Assembly: GCA_905215775.1 (NCBI GenBank) | Contig: CAJMRM010000010.1 | Coordinates: 1 to 64,000, forward strand | DNA: 64,000 nucleotides | Direction: 5' to 3' | Origin: an uncultured bacterium | Lineage (GTDB): Bacteria > Bacillota > Clostridia > Lachnospirales > Lachnospiraceae | Shown here: piece by piece, positions 33,795 to 42,580 of the stretch | Numbering within the stretch: position 1 is the first letter of the stretch | Layout of the letters: every line of letters starts with the position of its first letter | Made by a program: the position numbers and the translations under genes | The notes under the pieces: model-generated | What the model saw: only the letters and a program-made list of their open reading frames with translations | The model's database searches: none | What the model was told of the DNA's origin: nothing

Positions 33795-34778
33795 TCATCC
33801 GTTTTCCCGGAACAGGGCCATGTGGATGGCCTCGGAGATGGTAAAGCTGAGTGTCTCCACCCGTTCGTCGATGTTGTGGGGCGTCACATACATGGGTCCG
33901 ATCCGCGGCTCCAGTACCTCCCGGATCAGCTGATACTGGTCCCTGCCGTCCATCTGCTCCACCATGTCCCCGTATCCGCCGCCGCCTTCTTTCAGCGCAG
34001 CCACCAGGGCGTCCACCGTATCGTGGACAATGGCCGCAGCGCCCACGACCGTAGGCACCCCGATGGCGATCACCGGTACTCCCAGGGATTCCTGGGTCAG
34101 GCTGTTCCTATGGTTTCCCACACCGGAGCCCGGATGGATCCCGGCGTCGGAAAGCTGGATCGTAACGCCCAGCCGCCGGACGCTGCGTGCTGCCAGGGCG
34201 TCCACTGCCAGGACCGCATCCGGACCCGTTTCCGCAATGACTCCTTTCAGGATCTCCGCCGTCTCCATTCCCGTCTGGGCCATGACTCCGGGTGTGATCC
34301 CGCTTAAGGACGGATAGCTTCTCCGTTCCCCGGCATCCGCTCCGCTGCCGCCGGTCAGATGCCTGGTCATCTGGAGATGCTTCAGTACCAGGGGGCCCAG
34401 GGCATCGGGCGTGGCGTTCTCATTGCCCAGTCCCACCGCCAGTATGGACGGCATGTTCCCCGTTCCGTCCGTCCGGATCTGATGGAGGGCCAGAAGTCCG
34501 GAGATCCGGGCCGCCACCTCCTCCGCCACCTCCCGGTGGAAATCCCCGTCCCGCTCTGCCAGGGACGGAGCCTCCAGGGTTATATAGGTTCCCATGGGCT
34601 TTCCCATGTTCCCGGCCCCCTCTTCCGTCTTTATGACCACCTCCGTCAGATGAATGCCCGCCTCTTCCTTTTCCCACTCTCTGAGCGATACCCCAGGGAT
34701 CTCTCCGCCGTCCCCCGGGAAGCTTTCTCTTTCCTCCACCGCCAGATCCGTATATACGCTTTTTTTCCGCTGCTCCAT
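33795..34778 (-). CDS. gpr: Germination protease GPR, spore-specific
   Basis: GPR degrades small acid-soluble spore proteins at germination. It is made as an inactive zymogen in the forespore. The 327-residue protein shows the family's glycine-rich core (VGLGNENATPDALGPLV; VTIQLSDAGIHPGSGVGNHR) and the two conserved acidic residues, D125 (TPDALG) and D193 (AVDALAA), expected to be catalytic. The N-terminal TDLAVEERE segment corresponds to the propeptide cleavage region. In B. subtilis the gene is read by sigma-G. I could not identify a clear sigma-G promoter upstream. Confidence 0.96.
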   Translation of the reverse strand: MEQRKKSVYTDLAVEERESFPGDGGEIPGVSLREWEKEEAGIHLTEVVIKTEEGAGNMGKPMGTYITLEAPSLAERDGDFHREVAEEVAARISGLLALHQIRTDGTGNMPSILAVGLGNENATPDALGPLVLKHLQMTRHLTGGSGADAGERRSYPSLSGITPGVMAQTGMETAEILKGVIAETGPDAVLAVDALAARSVRRLGVTIQLSDAGIHPGSGVGNHRNSLTQESLGVPVIAIGVPTVVGAAAIVHDTVDALVAALKEGGGGYGDMVEQMDGRDQYQLIREVLEPRIGPMYVTPHNIDERVETLSFTISEAIHMALFRENG

Positions 34779-34894
34779 GGCTGCACGCTCCTTTTCCTGC
34801 GCCGTTTCCCAGCCGCCCTCCCTTTCCCAGGGAAAAAACCGGCGTCATCCCTCGGCTTTTCTTCTATTTTCCCTCGAAAAATACATTTTATGTA

Positions 34895-34923
34895 TTGACA
34901 TCCCGGGAATAATCCGATAGAAT
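34895..34923 (+). promoter_or_regulatory. Sigma-A promoter of rpsT
   Basis: TTGACA (34895-34900) and TAGAAT (34918-34923) are 17 bp apart. The leader is about 85 bases. It may carry translational control, as S20 represses its own mRNA in other bacteria. Confidence 0.85.
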
Positions 34924-35014
34924 ACAAGAGTATGTTTACATTGAACTGTCCGTGTCCAGACTTTGATGCAAAACAAACAGCGAATATTTTTTAATCATAG
35001 TGGAGGTGTACAGA

Positions 35015-35278
35015 TTGGCTAATATCAAATCTGCAAAGAAAAGAATCTTAGTAGCTGAAACAAAGGCTGCCAGAAACAAAGCGATCAGATCTAAGGTAAA
35101 AACTTATGTGAAAAAGGTTGAAGCTGCAATTACCGCCGGTGACAAGGCTGCTGCACAGGCTGCGCTCATTGCTGCTACAAGCGAAATCGACAAGGCTACT
35201 TCCAAGGGCGTATATCATAAGAATACTGCTTCCAGAAAAGTATCCCGTTTGTCCAAAGCTGTAAGCGCTATGGCTTAA
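35015..35278 (+). CDS. rpsT: 30S ribosomal protein S20
   Basis: An 87-residue, lysine/alanine-rich helical protein that binds 16S rRNA. The N-terminus ANIKSAKKRI and the C-terminus (YHKNTASRKVSRLSKAV) are diagnostic. The start codon is TTG at 35015, seven bases after GGAGGTG. A GTG 15 bases upstream lies before the ribosome site and gives a foreign extension. UUG as start of rpsT is a known feature in other bacteria. It is transcribed away from gpr and toward holA. Confidence 0.97.
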   Translation: MANIKSAKKRILVAETKAARNKAIRSKVKTYVKKVEAAITAGDKAAAQAALIAATSEIDKATSKGVYHKNTASRKVSRLSKAVSAMA

Positions 35279-35311
35279 TAAAAAGGCTGGATATTTTAAT
35301 TTATAAAACGT

Positions 35312-35356
35312 AAAAAACGCTTTTCCGCGTGGTGTGTCGGAAAAGCGTTTTTTTTA
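35312..35356. terminator. Bidirectional terminator between rpsT and holA
   Basis: A 14-bp perfect stem (AAAACGCTTTTCCG, 35314-35327, with its complement, 35338-35351) is framed by A-runs on the left and eight T residues on the right. Confidence 0.95.
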
Positions 35357-36325
35357 CGTTCTTCTTGCGATCAGGAGCTCCACAGCCAGCCGGTCCGACA
35401 GGCGGCCTGTCTTCACCGCAGTTTCTGTCTCCACACAGAGGGTCACCCAGGAAAGGATCTGCTCCCTGGTAAAGGCCCTGGCCTGGGCCGTAAGCTTTCC
35501 CACGGCAAAGGGAGGCACCTTAAGAGCCGAGGCCATGGCGCCCTTGTCCTTTCCCAAGGCAGCCAGCTCCTTGATCTGCAGAAGCTGGTTGAACTGCCTT
35601 GCAATGAGGAACAGGATCCGCATGGGAGGCTCCTTCAGGGTCAGAAGATCCTCATAAAGCTCCATGGCCTTTTTTGTATTTCCGGCCACGATGGCCGCCA
35701 CCATGTCAAAGATCCGGCTGGTCACATGGACCGTTCCCACTGCGTCCACATCCTCTTTGGTGATCACATCCCGGCCCATGGTATAGCATACCAGCTTTTC
35801 CAGCTCCATGCGGATGTTTTCCATATCGTCCCCGGTGCGCTCCAGGAAGTATTCCATCACCGGACGGCTGATCTTCTTCCCGTCCCGGCCCAGGATCCCG
35901 GCGGCCCACCGCATGAGCTGGGCCGCATCCTGCTTATTGAGCTCCGCCGCATAGCCCAGCTCCTTTACCCTTTTATAGAGCCGGTTCCTTTTATCCACCT
36001 CGCTCTCGGCAAAGACCAGACAGGTGGTATCCGGCATCTGAGGCAGATAGGCGGCCAGCTCCTCCTGGGCGCTCTTAAAAAATCCGCTGCCGTCCACCAG
36101 GATCAGCCGCCGGTCCGCGAAAAACGGCATGGTGTCCGCCAGGCTGATGATCTCTCTCACATCCGGATTCTTCCCCTCAAAATAGTTGAAGTTCATGGTA
36201 TCGCCTCCGGTGATGGCCTCCCGCAGCTTCTTTTTATAGCTGCCCACCAGAAACGGCTCGTCCCCGTAGAGCAGATAGATCTTTTTAAAGGATTTTTCCT
36301 TGATATCCTGGTTTAATGTCTGCAT
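35354..36325 (-). CDS. holA: DNA polymerase III subunit delta
   Basis: HolA opens the beta sliding clamp during loading. The 323-residue protein has the delta N-terminal AAA+ domain without a Walker A lysine loop (LLYGDEPFLVGSYKKKL), followed by the helical lid and collar domains (LFLIARQFNQLLQIKELAALGKD). The family assignment is supported by position: in B. subtilis holA (yqeN) lies between comEC and rpsT, as here. It is 21 bp after the CcdA-thioredoxin gene stop counting from the other side, and may be transcribed from its own upstream region. Confidence 0.95.
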   Translation of the reverse strand: MQTLNQDIKEKSFKKIYLLYGDEPFLVGSYKKKLREAITGGDTMNFNYFEGKNPDVREIISLADTMPFFADRRLILVDGSGFFKSAQEELAAYLPQMPDTTCLVFAESEVDKRNRLYKRVKELGYAAELNKQDAAQLMRWAAGILGRDGKKISRPVMEYFLERTGDDMENIRMELEKLVCYTMGRDVITKEDVDAVGTVHVTSRIFDMVAAIVAGNTKKAMELYEDLLTLKEPPMRILFLIARQFNQLLQIKELAALGKDKGAMASALKVPPFAVGKLTAQARAFTREQILSWVTLCVETETAVKTGRLSDRLAVELLIARRT

Positions 36326-36345
36326 GATTTACTTCCTTCATTTCC

Positions 36346-37665
36346 TTACTGGTCTGCCTGCTCCCGGACTCCGGTGACTGTCTGGCGGATGATGCTTTCC
36401 ATCATTTCCATGCTCAGCTGGCCTGCGGCATAGCCGAATACGTTTCCATCCCGGTCGATCATAAAGGTGGTGGGATAGGAAAATACGCCGTACGTCATAA
36501 ACAGCTCTCCTCCCTCGTCCATGACCACCGGATAGGTATAGCCGTTTTCCTCCAGAAACTGGATGATCTCCTCCCTGGAGCCCTCGTCTCCATAATCCGG
36601 AGCCGCAACCCCCAGGATCACTACCTCCGGATCCTCTTCCTCCTGGTATCTTTCATAAAGCTTCTGGATATCCGGCATCTCCCGCCTGCAGGGCGGGCAC
36701 CAGGTGGCCCAGAAATTTAAAAATACCGTCTTCCCCTTATAATCCGAAAGGGTGTGGGAATTTCCAAACTGGTCCGTGAGGGTAAAATCCACCGACGGCA
36801 GCGTATCCGGTCCGGCCTCAGAACGTTCCTCCGCGCCATCTGTCTCCGTTTCCCCCGATGTCTCCGGCTCCGCCGTTCCCTCTGTCTCCTTCTTTTCCCC
36901 TTCGGCTTCCACTGTTTCGGATTCCGTTCCAGACTGGGGAGCAGAAAGGTAGCCTGTGATGGAATTCATTTTTCCAGTGAACATCATCACACCCATGAGG
37001 ATCATCAGTACGGCCCCCGCTTTGGCCGCATAATTGACCACATTCCCGTGGCGCTTAAATACGTCCAGGAGCGTGGTGGAAAACATCCCCATCGCCAGGA
37101 ACGGAAGGACAAAGCCTGCCGCATAGACCCCGATCAGAAGAAAGCCCCTGGCCTGAGTAGCCGCCGACGCCGCCATTAAAAGAACGCTGGCCAGAGCCGG
37201 ACCCACACAGGGCGTCCAGGCAAAGCTGAAGGTAAAGCCCAAAAGAAAGGCCGTTATGGGAGACATGGCCGCCGTACCCACAGAAAACGGCAGCCGGTGC
37301 TCCCGGGAAAGAAGCCTGGAGGATCCGAAGATCCCCAGCTGGTAAAGGCCGAAGCCCGCCACGAAGATCCCGCCGATCCTGGCGAACATAGCCTGGTTTC
37401 CCTTAAAGAACCGGCCCAGGGCCGAGCCTCCAAGGCCCAGGATGAAAAACGCAGAGCTGACTCCCAATACGAAAAAAACCGTATGGAGCATGACCTTTTT
37501 CCGGTCGTAGCTGATCCTCCCATCCTCCCCGCGCCTTGCAGTCCCTCCGGACAGGTATCCAATATAAAGGGGCAGGAGCGGCAGTACACACGGTGAGAAA
37601 AAGCTCAGAAGTCCCTGTAAAAATACCGTCAGTACCGGGACGCTGATGTCCATTGAAAATCCCAT
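36346..37665 (-). CDS. CcdA-type thiol transporter fused to a TlpA/ResA-like thioredoxin
   Basis: A 439-residue fusion. Residues 1-250 form a six-helix CcdA/DsbD membrane domain with one cysteine in each half (C26 in FFSPCVLP, C153 in WTPCVGP). They carry electrons from cytoplasmic thioredoxin outward. After an acidic linker (about 245-285) comes a thioredoxin-fold domain with the active site WCPPC (C323, C326) and the cis-proline region PTTFMID. The whole is a compact extracytoplasmic thiol reductase, useful for cytochrome or cell-wall disulfide maintenance. The start is ATG 37665 after GGAGG. An in-frame upstream ATG gives a 33-residue extension without a ribosome site. Confidence 0.94.
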   Translation of the reverse strand: MGFSMDISVPVLTVFLQGLLSFFSPCVLPLLPLYIGYLSGGTARRGEDGRISYDRKKVMLHTVFFVLGVSSAFFILGLGGSALGRFFKGNQAMFARIGGIFVAGFGLYQLGIFGSSRLLSREHRLPFSVGTAAMSPITAFLLGFTFSFAWTPCVGPALASVLLMAASAATQARGFLLIGVYAAGFVLPFLAMGMFSTTLLDVFKRHGNVVNYAAKAGAVLMILMGVMMFTGKMNSITGYLSAPQSGTESETVEAEGEKKETEGTAEPETSGETETDGAEERSEAGPDTLPSVDFTLTDQFGNSHTLSDYKGKTVFLNFWATWCPPCRREMPDIQKLYERYQEEEDPEVVILGVAAPDYGDEGSREEIIQFLEENGYTYPVVMDEGGELFMTYGVFSYPTTFMIDRDGNVFGYAAGQLSMEMMESIIRQTVTGVREQADQ

Positions 37666-37741
37666 AATCTTTCCTCCAGACACTATATGATATCCACAGG
37701 GGCAGGAGCCTCCCTGCCCCGGCATCATGATATTAAAGATA

Positions 37742-40156
37742 TCAGATCCCTTCCTGGCTGTCAAGATATCCGGAAATATCCATGGTGCGGCCGTCGGTCC
37801 AGACCATGACAGCTCCCCGCTCCCGGGTATCCCAGATCCCGGCGCCCAGCTCCTCCAGCGCCCTTACCACCTCCGGGGACGGATGACCGTACCGGTTTTC
37901 CCGGCCGCAGGAAATCACCGAAAGCTCCGGCTCCACTGCAGCCAGAAACTCCCGCCCCGAGGAGGTGGCCGAACCGTGATGGGCCGCCTTCAGTATCGTC
38001 ACCGGAGCCAGCAGACCGGCCTTCTCCATCTCCCGCTCCCTCTCCTTTCCCACATCCCCGGCCAGAAGAAGGCTGAAGTTCCCATATCGGAGCTCCAGTA
38101 CCAGCGATTCATCGTTCCGGTCTCCAAAGCTTCTGCCCTCTGGCGGGGAAAGACAGCGAATGGAGGTTTTTTCTCCCAGGATCCCCGGAAATCTGTCGCC
38201 CCTCTTTCCATAGACCACCGGGATCCCCCGGCCCTGGGCCAGCCGCTCCAGCTCCCTATAAGCATCCTTTCCCTTCCCTGGCTCCGGCATCACCAGCAGC
38301 CCGATCTGGATCCCGCAGCCTGGCTCCTCCAGAATATAGCGGATCCCGCTTATGTGGTCCCCGTCCCCATGGCTGACAAATACCGTATCCAGCCGCTGCG
38401 TTCCCCGGCTTTTCAGAAAGGGCACCAGGCACCTTTTCCCCAGCTCCTTTTCCTGGCTGCTGCCGCAGTCCATCAGCATGGTCCTTCCCTCACAGGCCAG
38501 AAAGATCCCATCCCCCTGGCCCACATCCAGAAACACGGCAGATAATCCCCGCTGGGGAGGCGGAAGAAAGAAAAAAATACTGCCAGCCCAGGAAAGGGCC
38601 AGAAGGAGGGCCGCCCGGCTTCTGGCCCGGCCCCTGTCCTGCTCCAGGATCCGGAACGCCAGGGCCAGTCCCAGAAAACCTTCGGACAGAAACAAAACCA
38701 TTGCCGCCGGGGACGGACGGCCAAGCACCAGCCTGGCCCCGGGAAGCCGCTGGACCGCCTCTCCCATGGCCTTATAAAAGGCCAGGATATAGTGTGCCCC
38801 TCCCAGTAAGGCCGCCCCCGCCTCCATAGATACAAAAGAAACGGCCAGACCCAGCAGCCCGGAAATCACCACATAGGTCATCAGCGGCACCACCAGCAGA
38901 TTCAGAAGCATCCCATATGCCGGAAGCTCAAAGGAATGGTACAGGACCGCAGGAGCCGTAGCCGCCTGGATGGAAGCGCTCACCAGAAGCGTCTGGAGCA
39001 GACCCCTGGCTTCGAACCGCCGGACGAGGATGCCGCCGGGAATGGCCACGGCTCCCGCTGCCAGAAAGGATAGCTGGAACGACGCCTGGGTCAGAAGGCA
39101 GGGACGGGTCCATAAAAGCGCCAGGGCCGGAATGCACATGGCTGATAAAAGATCATAGGTCCGGCCAAGAAAGACCGCCAGAAACGAAAGCCCGCACATG
39201 GCCGCCGCCCGCACCACCGACGGGCCGAAGCCGGTCATCAGCCCATAGCAGAAAAGAAAGAGGCCTGCCGCCCCTCCGGCCGCACCAAATCCAAGTCCGC
39301 ACCTTCTTAAGGCCTTCCAGAGCCCCAGGCCGATGATGGACACATGGAGACCGCTGATGGCCAGCACATGGGAGATCCCGTTTTTCCGGTACAGCTCGTA
39401 AAGCTCCTGGTCCATGCCGGACCGGTTCCCCAAAAGCACTGCCTTCAGGATCCCTCCGTCTGTGCCGGAGGCGATCCGGTCCAGGCGTCCTTCCAGACAG
39501 AGCCGGATCCGGCGGATCCCCTCCCGGAGCCGGCTGTATTCCGGTCCCGCCGGGGCAGCCCGGTCTGCCCGGAAGATCCCTCCGATCCCCTTCGCCCGGC
39601 AAAAGGACCTGTGATCAAAGCCGCCGGGATTCCGTTCCTGCTCCGGAGCCTCCATAGTCCCCTCCGCCCGGATCTCCATCCCTGTCTTCATCCCCTCCGC
39701 CTGGTCTGTATAGCAGTACATACGCCTGGGGACCCTCCGGGCCCCAGGGCCATTTTCCCGGCATCCGGAAAGGAGCAGACGGTATCCGTAATCCGTTTCC
39801 CCGATCTCCTCCACCCGGCCGCAAATGACCAGAGACTCCTCTCCCCGTTCTGCGGCCAACCGCTCCTCCATAATCCTCTCCTTAAGCTCCATCTCCATGC
39901 GGCCAAAGCCCAGGAGAACACATCCCGCAGCCGCCAGTCCGTACCGGATCCATGTTCCTGCCCTTCCGTGTAAAAAAATGGCCGGCGCCCCGCCCCCGTC
40001 CTCTGCTGTTCCGTTCCGGATTCTCCCGGTCAGGGCGCAGCAAAAGACGGCCAGCATGGCTGCCAGCCAGAAAAACATCTGGTCTGCTGTAAGAAAAAGG
40101 GCCATTGTCTCTCCAAGTACCAGTCCCCCCGTTGCATACAGCAAAGGCCTTTTAAT
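37742..40156 (-). CDS. comEC: DNA uptake channel ComEC/Rec2, probable ATT start
   Basis: ComEC forms the membrane channel for single-stranded DNA in natural transformation. The 804-residue protein has N-terminal hydrophobic helices, an OB-like region, the competence domain with LLGNRSGMDQELYELYRKNGISHVLAISGLHVSIIG, and a C-terminal metallo-beta-lactamase domain (LDVGQGDGIFL, SHGDGDHISG, AAHHGSATSS). The frame is open to a TTG at 40195, but that lies inside the upstream gene before the ribosome site. The best-placed start is ATT (40154-40156), six bases after GGAGGAG and overlapping the previous stop (ATTAA), giving the expected MKRPLLY N-terminus. No comEA is adjacent. Confidence 0.9.
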   Translation of the reverse strand: MKRPLLYATGGLVLGETMALFLTADQMFFWLAAMLAVFCCALTGRIRNGTAEDGGGAPAIFLHGRAGTWIRYGLAAAGCVLLGFGRMEMELKERIMEERLAAERGEESLVICGRVEEIGETDYGYRLLLSGCRENGPGARRVPRRMYCYTDQAEGMKTGMEIRAEGTMEAPEQERNPGGFDHRSFCRAKGIGGIFRADRAAPAGPEYSRLREGIRRIRLCLEGRLDRIASGTDGGILKAVLLGNRSGMDQELYELYRKNGISHVLAISGLHVSIIGLGLWKALRRCGLGFGAAGGAAGLFLFCYGLMTGFGPSVVRAAAMCGLSFLAVFLGRTYDLLSAMCIPALALLWTRPCLLTQASFQLSFLAAGAVAIPGGILVRRFEARGLLQTLLVSASIQAATAPAVLYHSFELPAYGMLLNLLVVPLMTYVVISGLLGLAVSFVSMEAGAALLGGAHYILAFYKAMGEAVQRLPGARLVLGRPSPAAMVLFLSEGFLGLALAFRILEQDRGRARSRAALLLALSWAGSIFFFLPPPQRGLSAVFLDVGQGDGIFLACEGRTMLMDCGSSQEKELGKRCLVPFLKSRGTQRLDTVFVSHGDGDHISGIRYILEEPGCGIQIGLLVMPEPGKGKDAYRELERLAQGRGIPVVYGKRGDRFPGILGEKTSIRCLSPPEGRSFGDRNDESLVLELRYGNFSLLLAGDVGKEREREMEKAGLLAPVTILKAAHHGSATSSGREFLAAVEPELSVISCGRENRYGHPSPEVVRALEELGAGIWDTRERGAVMVWTDGRTMDISGYLDSQEGI

Positions 40157-41090
40157 TTTTTTCTCCTCCCTCCATGTATTCAAAATTTCTCTCAAACACC
40201 GTATTTAAAGGGATCTTATCGCGGAATACCGCATCCTGGGAGCCATTGATGCGGATCTGCACCCGGCTGACGGTGGGAAGCTCCGAAAGGGAATTTACGA
40301 TCGAGTAAATGGGAATATACTCCCTCACCTCCAGGCTGTTGTTTAAAAATGCGGAATCCAGATTGATGGAGCAGACGGATTCGCTCACCATCACGTTCAA
40401 AAGCTTCATATCCGAGGGCAGGGTCGGGTAGGAATCCGACTGTCTCGGTCCTTCGATCAGCTGCTCTACAATGAGCTTTTCCAGGGATGTGTTGGTGTTC
40501 CGCATCACCTCCCGCTTCTCCTCCACCAGACCGTCTCCGGCGGCATTGGCAAAATACAGGGTCAGCTCTGTCCTTTCAAAGCTGTTCACATCCCGGATCC
40601 CTTCCACAAAATCCGAGGCTGAAAGCATACCCACAGGGTTTCCCGTGCCGTCCACAATGGGCTGCTCGGCACAGTAAATACTCAGATAATCGATGCCCTC
40701 GATCTGGGTCAGGGTTTTTGTTAAGGCCGCCCGGCACAGGATCTCCCGCACAGAGTCCATCAGCGCATAATTGGCGTCCGCAAACAGATAGAGCACGTTT
40801 TTCTCGATCCGGAAGGTGATCGTCTCCACCCGGTCTGGAATGGCGCTCTGGCAGTCCAGCTCCGCTGGGACCGTTTCCATTCTGGACAGCAGCTCCTGGA
40901 CCAGCACCTCCTGATCCGTCTCCTCCTCCCGGAAGCTGCTTCCCACCAGCTTAAGGCCCGAGGAATCCAGATAGTACACCGTATATTCCGGCGTTCCCTC
41001 CGGGACCTCCTCCTTCCTCCCGCAGGCGGCGGAAAGAATACACAGGGCTGCCAGGAAGGAGACTGCGAAAAATGTCTTTAACCGTTTCAT
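40152..41090 (-). CDS. Lipoprotein with two GerMN domains
   Basis: A 312-residue exported protein with a lipobox (LSAAC, C23) and two GerMN (sporulation/spore germination-type) domains. The first covers about residues 35-160, the second about 180-300 (REVMRNTNTSLEKLIVEQLIEGP; ESVCSINLDSAFLNNS). GerMN domains are found in GerM and in Gram-positive LpqB-like lipoproteins that partner with sensor kinases. Here a histidine kinase gene lies immediately upstream (ATGA overlap), which parallels the mtrB-lpqB arrangement of actinobacteria. That link is an inference from context. Confidence 0.9.
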   Translation of the reverse strand: MKRLKTFFAVSFLAALCILSAACGRKEEVPEGTPEYTVYYLDSSGLKLVGSSFREEETDQEVLVQELLSRMETVPAELDCQSAIPDRVETITFRIEKNVLYLFADANYALMDSVREILCRAALTKTLTQIEGIDYLSIYCAEQPIVDGTGNPVGMLSASDFVEGIRDVNSFERTELTLYFANAAGDGLVEEKREVMRNTNTSLEKLIVEQLIEGPRQSDSYPTLPSDMKLLNVMVSESVCSINLDSAFLNNSLEVREYIPIYSIVNSLSELPTVSRVQIRINGSQDAVFRDKIPLNTVFERNFEYMEGGEKN

Positions 41091-42580
41091 GGCTTCTCCT
41101 TTCCTGTGGACGGGATATAGATCAGCGGGATCTTCACCGTAAAGGTGGTGCCAATGTCCTCCTTGCTCTCCACCTGGATGGATCCGTGGTGCATAAAGAT
41201 CACGCTTTTGGTGATGGCAAGGCCCAGTCCTGTGCCTCCGGTCTCCCGGGATCTGGCCTTATCCACCCGGTAGAAACGCTCAAACACCCGTTCCTTATAT
41301 TCCTCCGGGATCCCGATGCCGGAATCCGATACTTTAATATAGAAGAACTTGTGGTCCGCATCCAGAGTCACCCGTACCCATCCGTCCTCCCGGTTATATT
41401 TGACTGCATTTTCCACCAGGTTGTTGACTGCCAGGGAGAACTTCACCTCGTCGATATCCGCCGTCACCTCCCGGATACTCTCAAAGATCAGTTCGATATT
41501 CCGCCGTCTGGCAATGGGACGGAGCCGCTTCAGGATCATCTCCACCAGGCCATTGATATTGGTCTGGGTAATATTGATCTCTGCCGAGGACTTATCCATC
41601 CGCACCAGGGTCAGAAGATCGTCGATGATCTTGCTTTCCCGGTCGATCTCATCGGATATATCGCCCATGAATTCCTGGTACAGCTCCTTGGGGACCTCAT
41701 CCATGCTCATGAGGGAATCCGCCAGGACCCGGATGGAGGTGATCGGCGTTTTTAACTCATGGGATACGTTGGACACAAACTCCTGTCTGGACTGGTCCAC
41801 GGCCTTCAGGCTCTGCAGGGTCTTGTTGATAGCCCGGGAGATCTGTTTGGTCTCCCGGTAGGATTCCTCTGAAATATCCTCGTCCAGGCTCCCCTCTGCC
41901 ACCCGGTCCAGGAAATCCACAATGGCCCGGAAGGGCTTCACAAAAAATCCAACGGCAAAAAACGCCAGGATCAGGCAAAGGACAAACATGGTCAGCTGGT
42001 ACAGGGACGCCTTGTCCAGAAGCGCCTCCTCCATATTGAACATGCTCTCTGTGGACACTGTCACCAGCATGACCCCGGCTGTTTTTGAGCTTTTCCTGGT
42101 ATCCGCAGTCTGGACCGTATCCGCAATGGGCACCGCCAGGATAAAATAATGCTTTTCCGTATCGTACCGACTGGTGGTCTCGCCCTGGAAGCACCGGAGC
42201 GTCTCGTCGGAAATACAGATCTTTCCCTCAGACAAGGAAAACGTATCCTTTACGATCCGGAAGCCGGAGTTTATAATGAGGATCCGTCCATTGAAGATAT
42301 CGGCCAGCATGGAAAGCTCCGTATCCGTTCCCGACGTATCCACGCCGGGATTGCTGAGATATCCGTTCCTGGACATTTTATTGCTCAGGATCTGGCACTG
42401 GTTCTGCACGTCGATGATCCGCCGCTCCACCTGCATCTGCCGGGCCGACTGGGCTATGAGCCGGCCCTGGATCAGCAGGGGGATCATACAGCCCGCCACG
42501 ACGAACAGCAGCATGGGGACCTTTATGCTTGGCGTATGCTTATGATAAAATTCCCTGATCCTGCTTCTGATCCACTTCAT
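41087..42580 (-). CDS. Membrane sensor histidine kinase
   Basis: A 497-residue kinase with two membrane helices (about 21-43 and 183-215), an extracytoplasmic sensor region of about 140 residues, a HAMP linker, a HisKA domain with the phospho-acceptor H274 in NVSHELKTPI, and a HATPase domain with N (NLVENAVKY), G1 (DSGIGIP) and G2 (GGTGLGL) boxes. All catalytic boxes are intact. No response regulator gene is adjacent. Its ATG lies inside the end of degV (41-bp overlap), and its stop overlaps the start of the GerMN lipoprotein. The signal is unknown; the lipoprotein may modulate it. Confidence 0.94.
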   Translation of the reverse strand: MKWIRSRIREFYHKHTPSIKVPMLLFVVAGCMIPLLIQGRLIAQSARQMQVERRIIDVQNQCQILSNKMSRNGYLSNPGVDTSGTDTELSMLADIFNGRILIINSGFRIVKDTFSLSEGKICISDETLRCFQGETTSRYDTEKHYFILAVPIADTVQTADTRKSSKTAGVMLVTVSTESMFNMEEALLDKASLYQLTMFVLCLILAFFAVGFFVKPFRAIVDFLDRVAEGSLDEDISEESYRETKQISRAINKTLQSLKAVDQSRQEFVSNVSHELKTPITSIRVLADSLMSMDEVPKELYQEFMGDISDEIDRESKIIDDLLTLVRMDKSSAEINITQTNINGLVEMILKRLRPIARRRNIELIFESIREVTADIDEVKFSLAVNNLVENAVKYNREDGWVRVTLDADHKFFYIKVSDSGIGIPEEYKERVFERFYRVDKARSRETGGTGLGLAITKSVIFMHHGSIQVESKEDIGTTFTVKIPLIYIPSTGKEKP

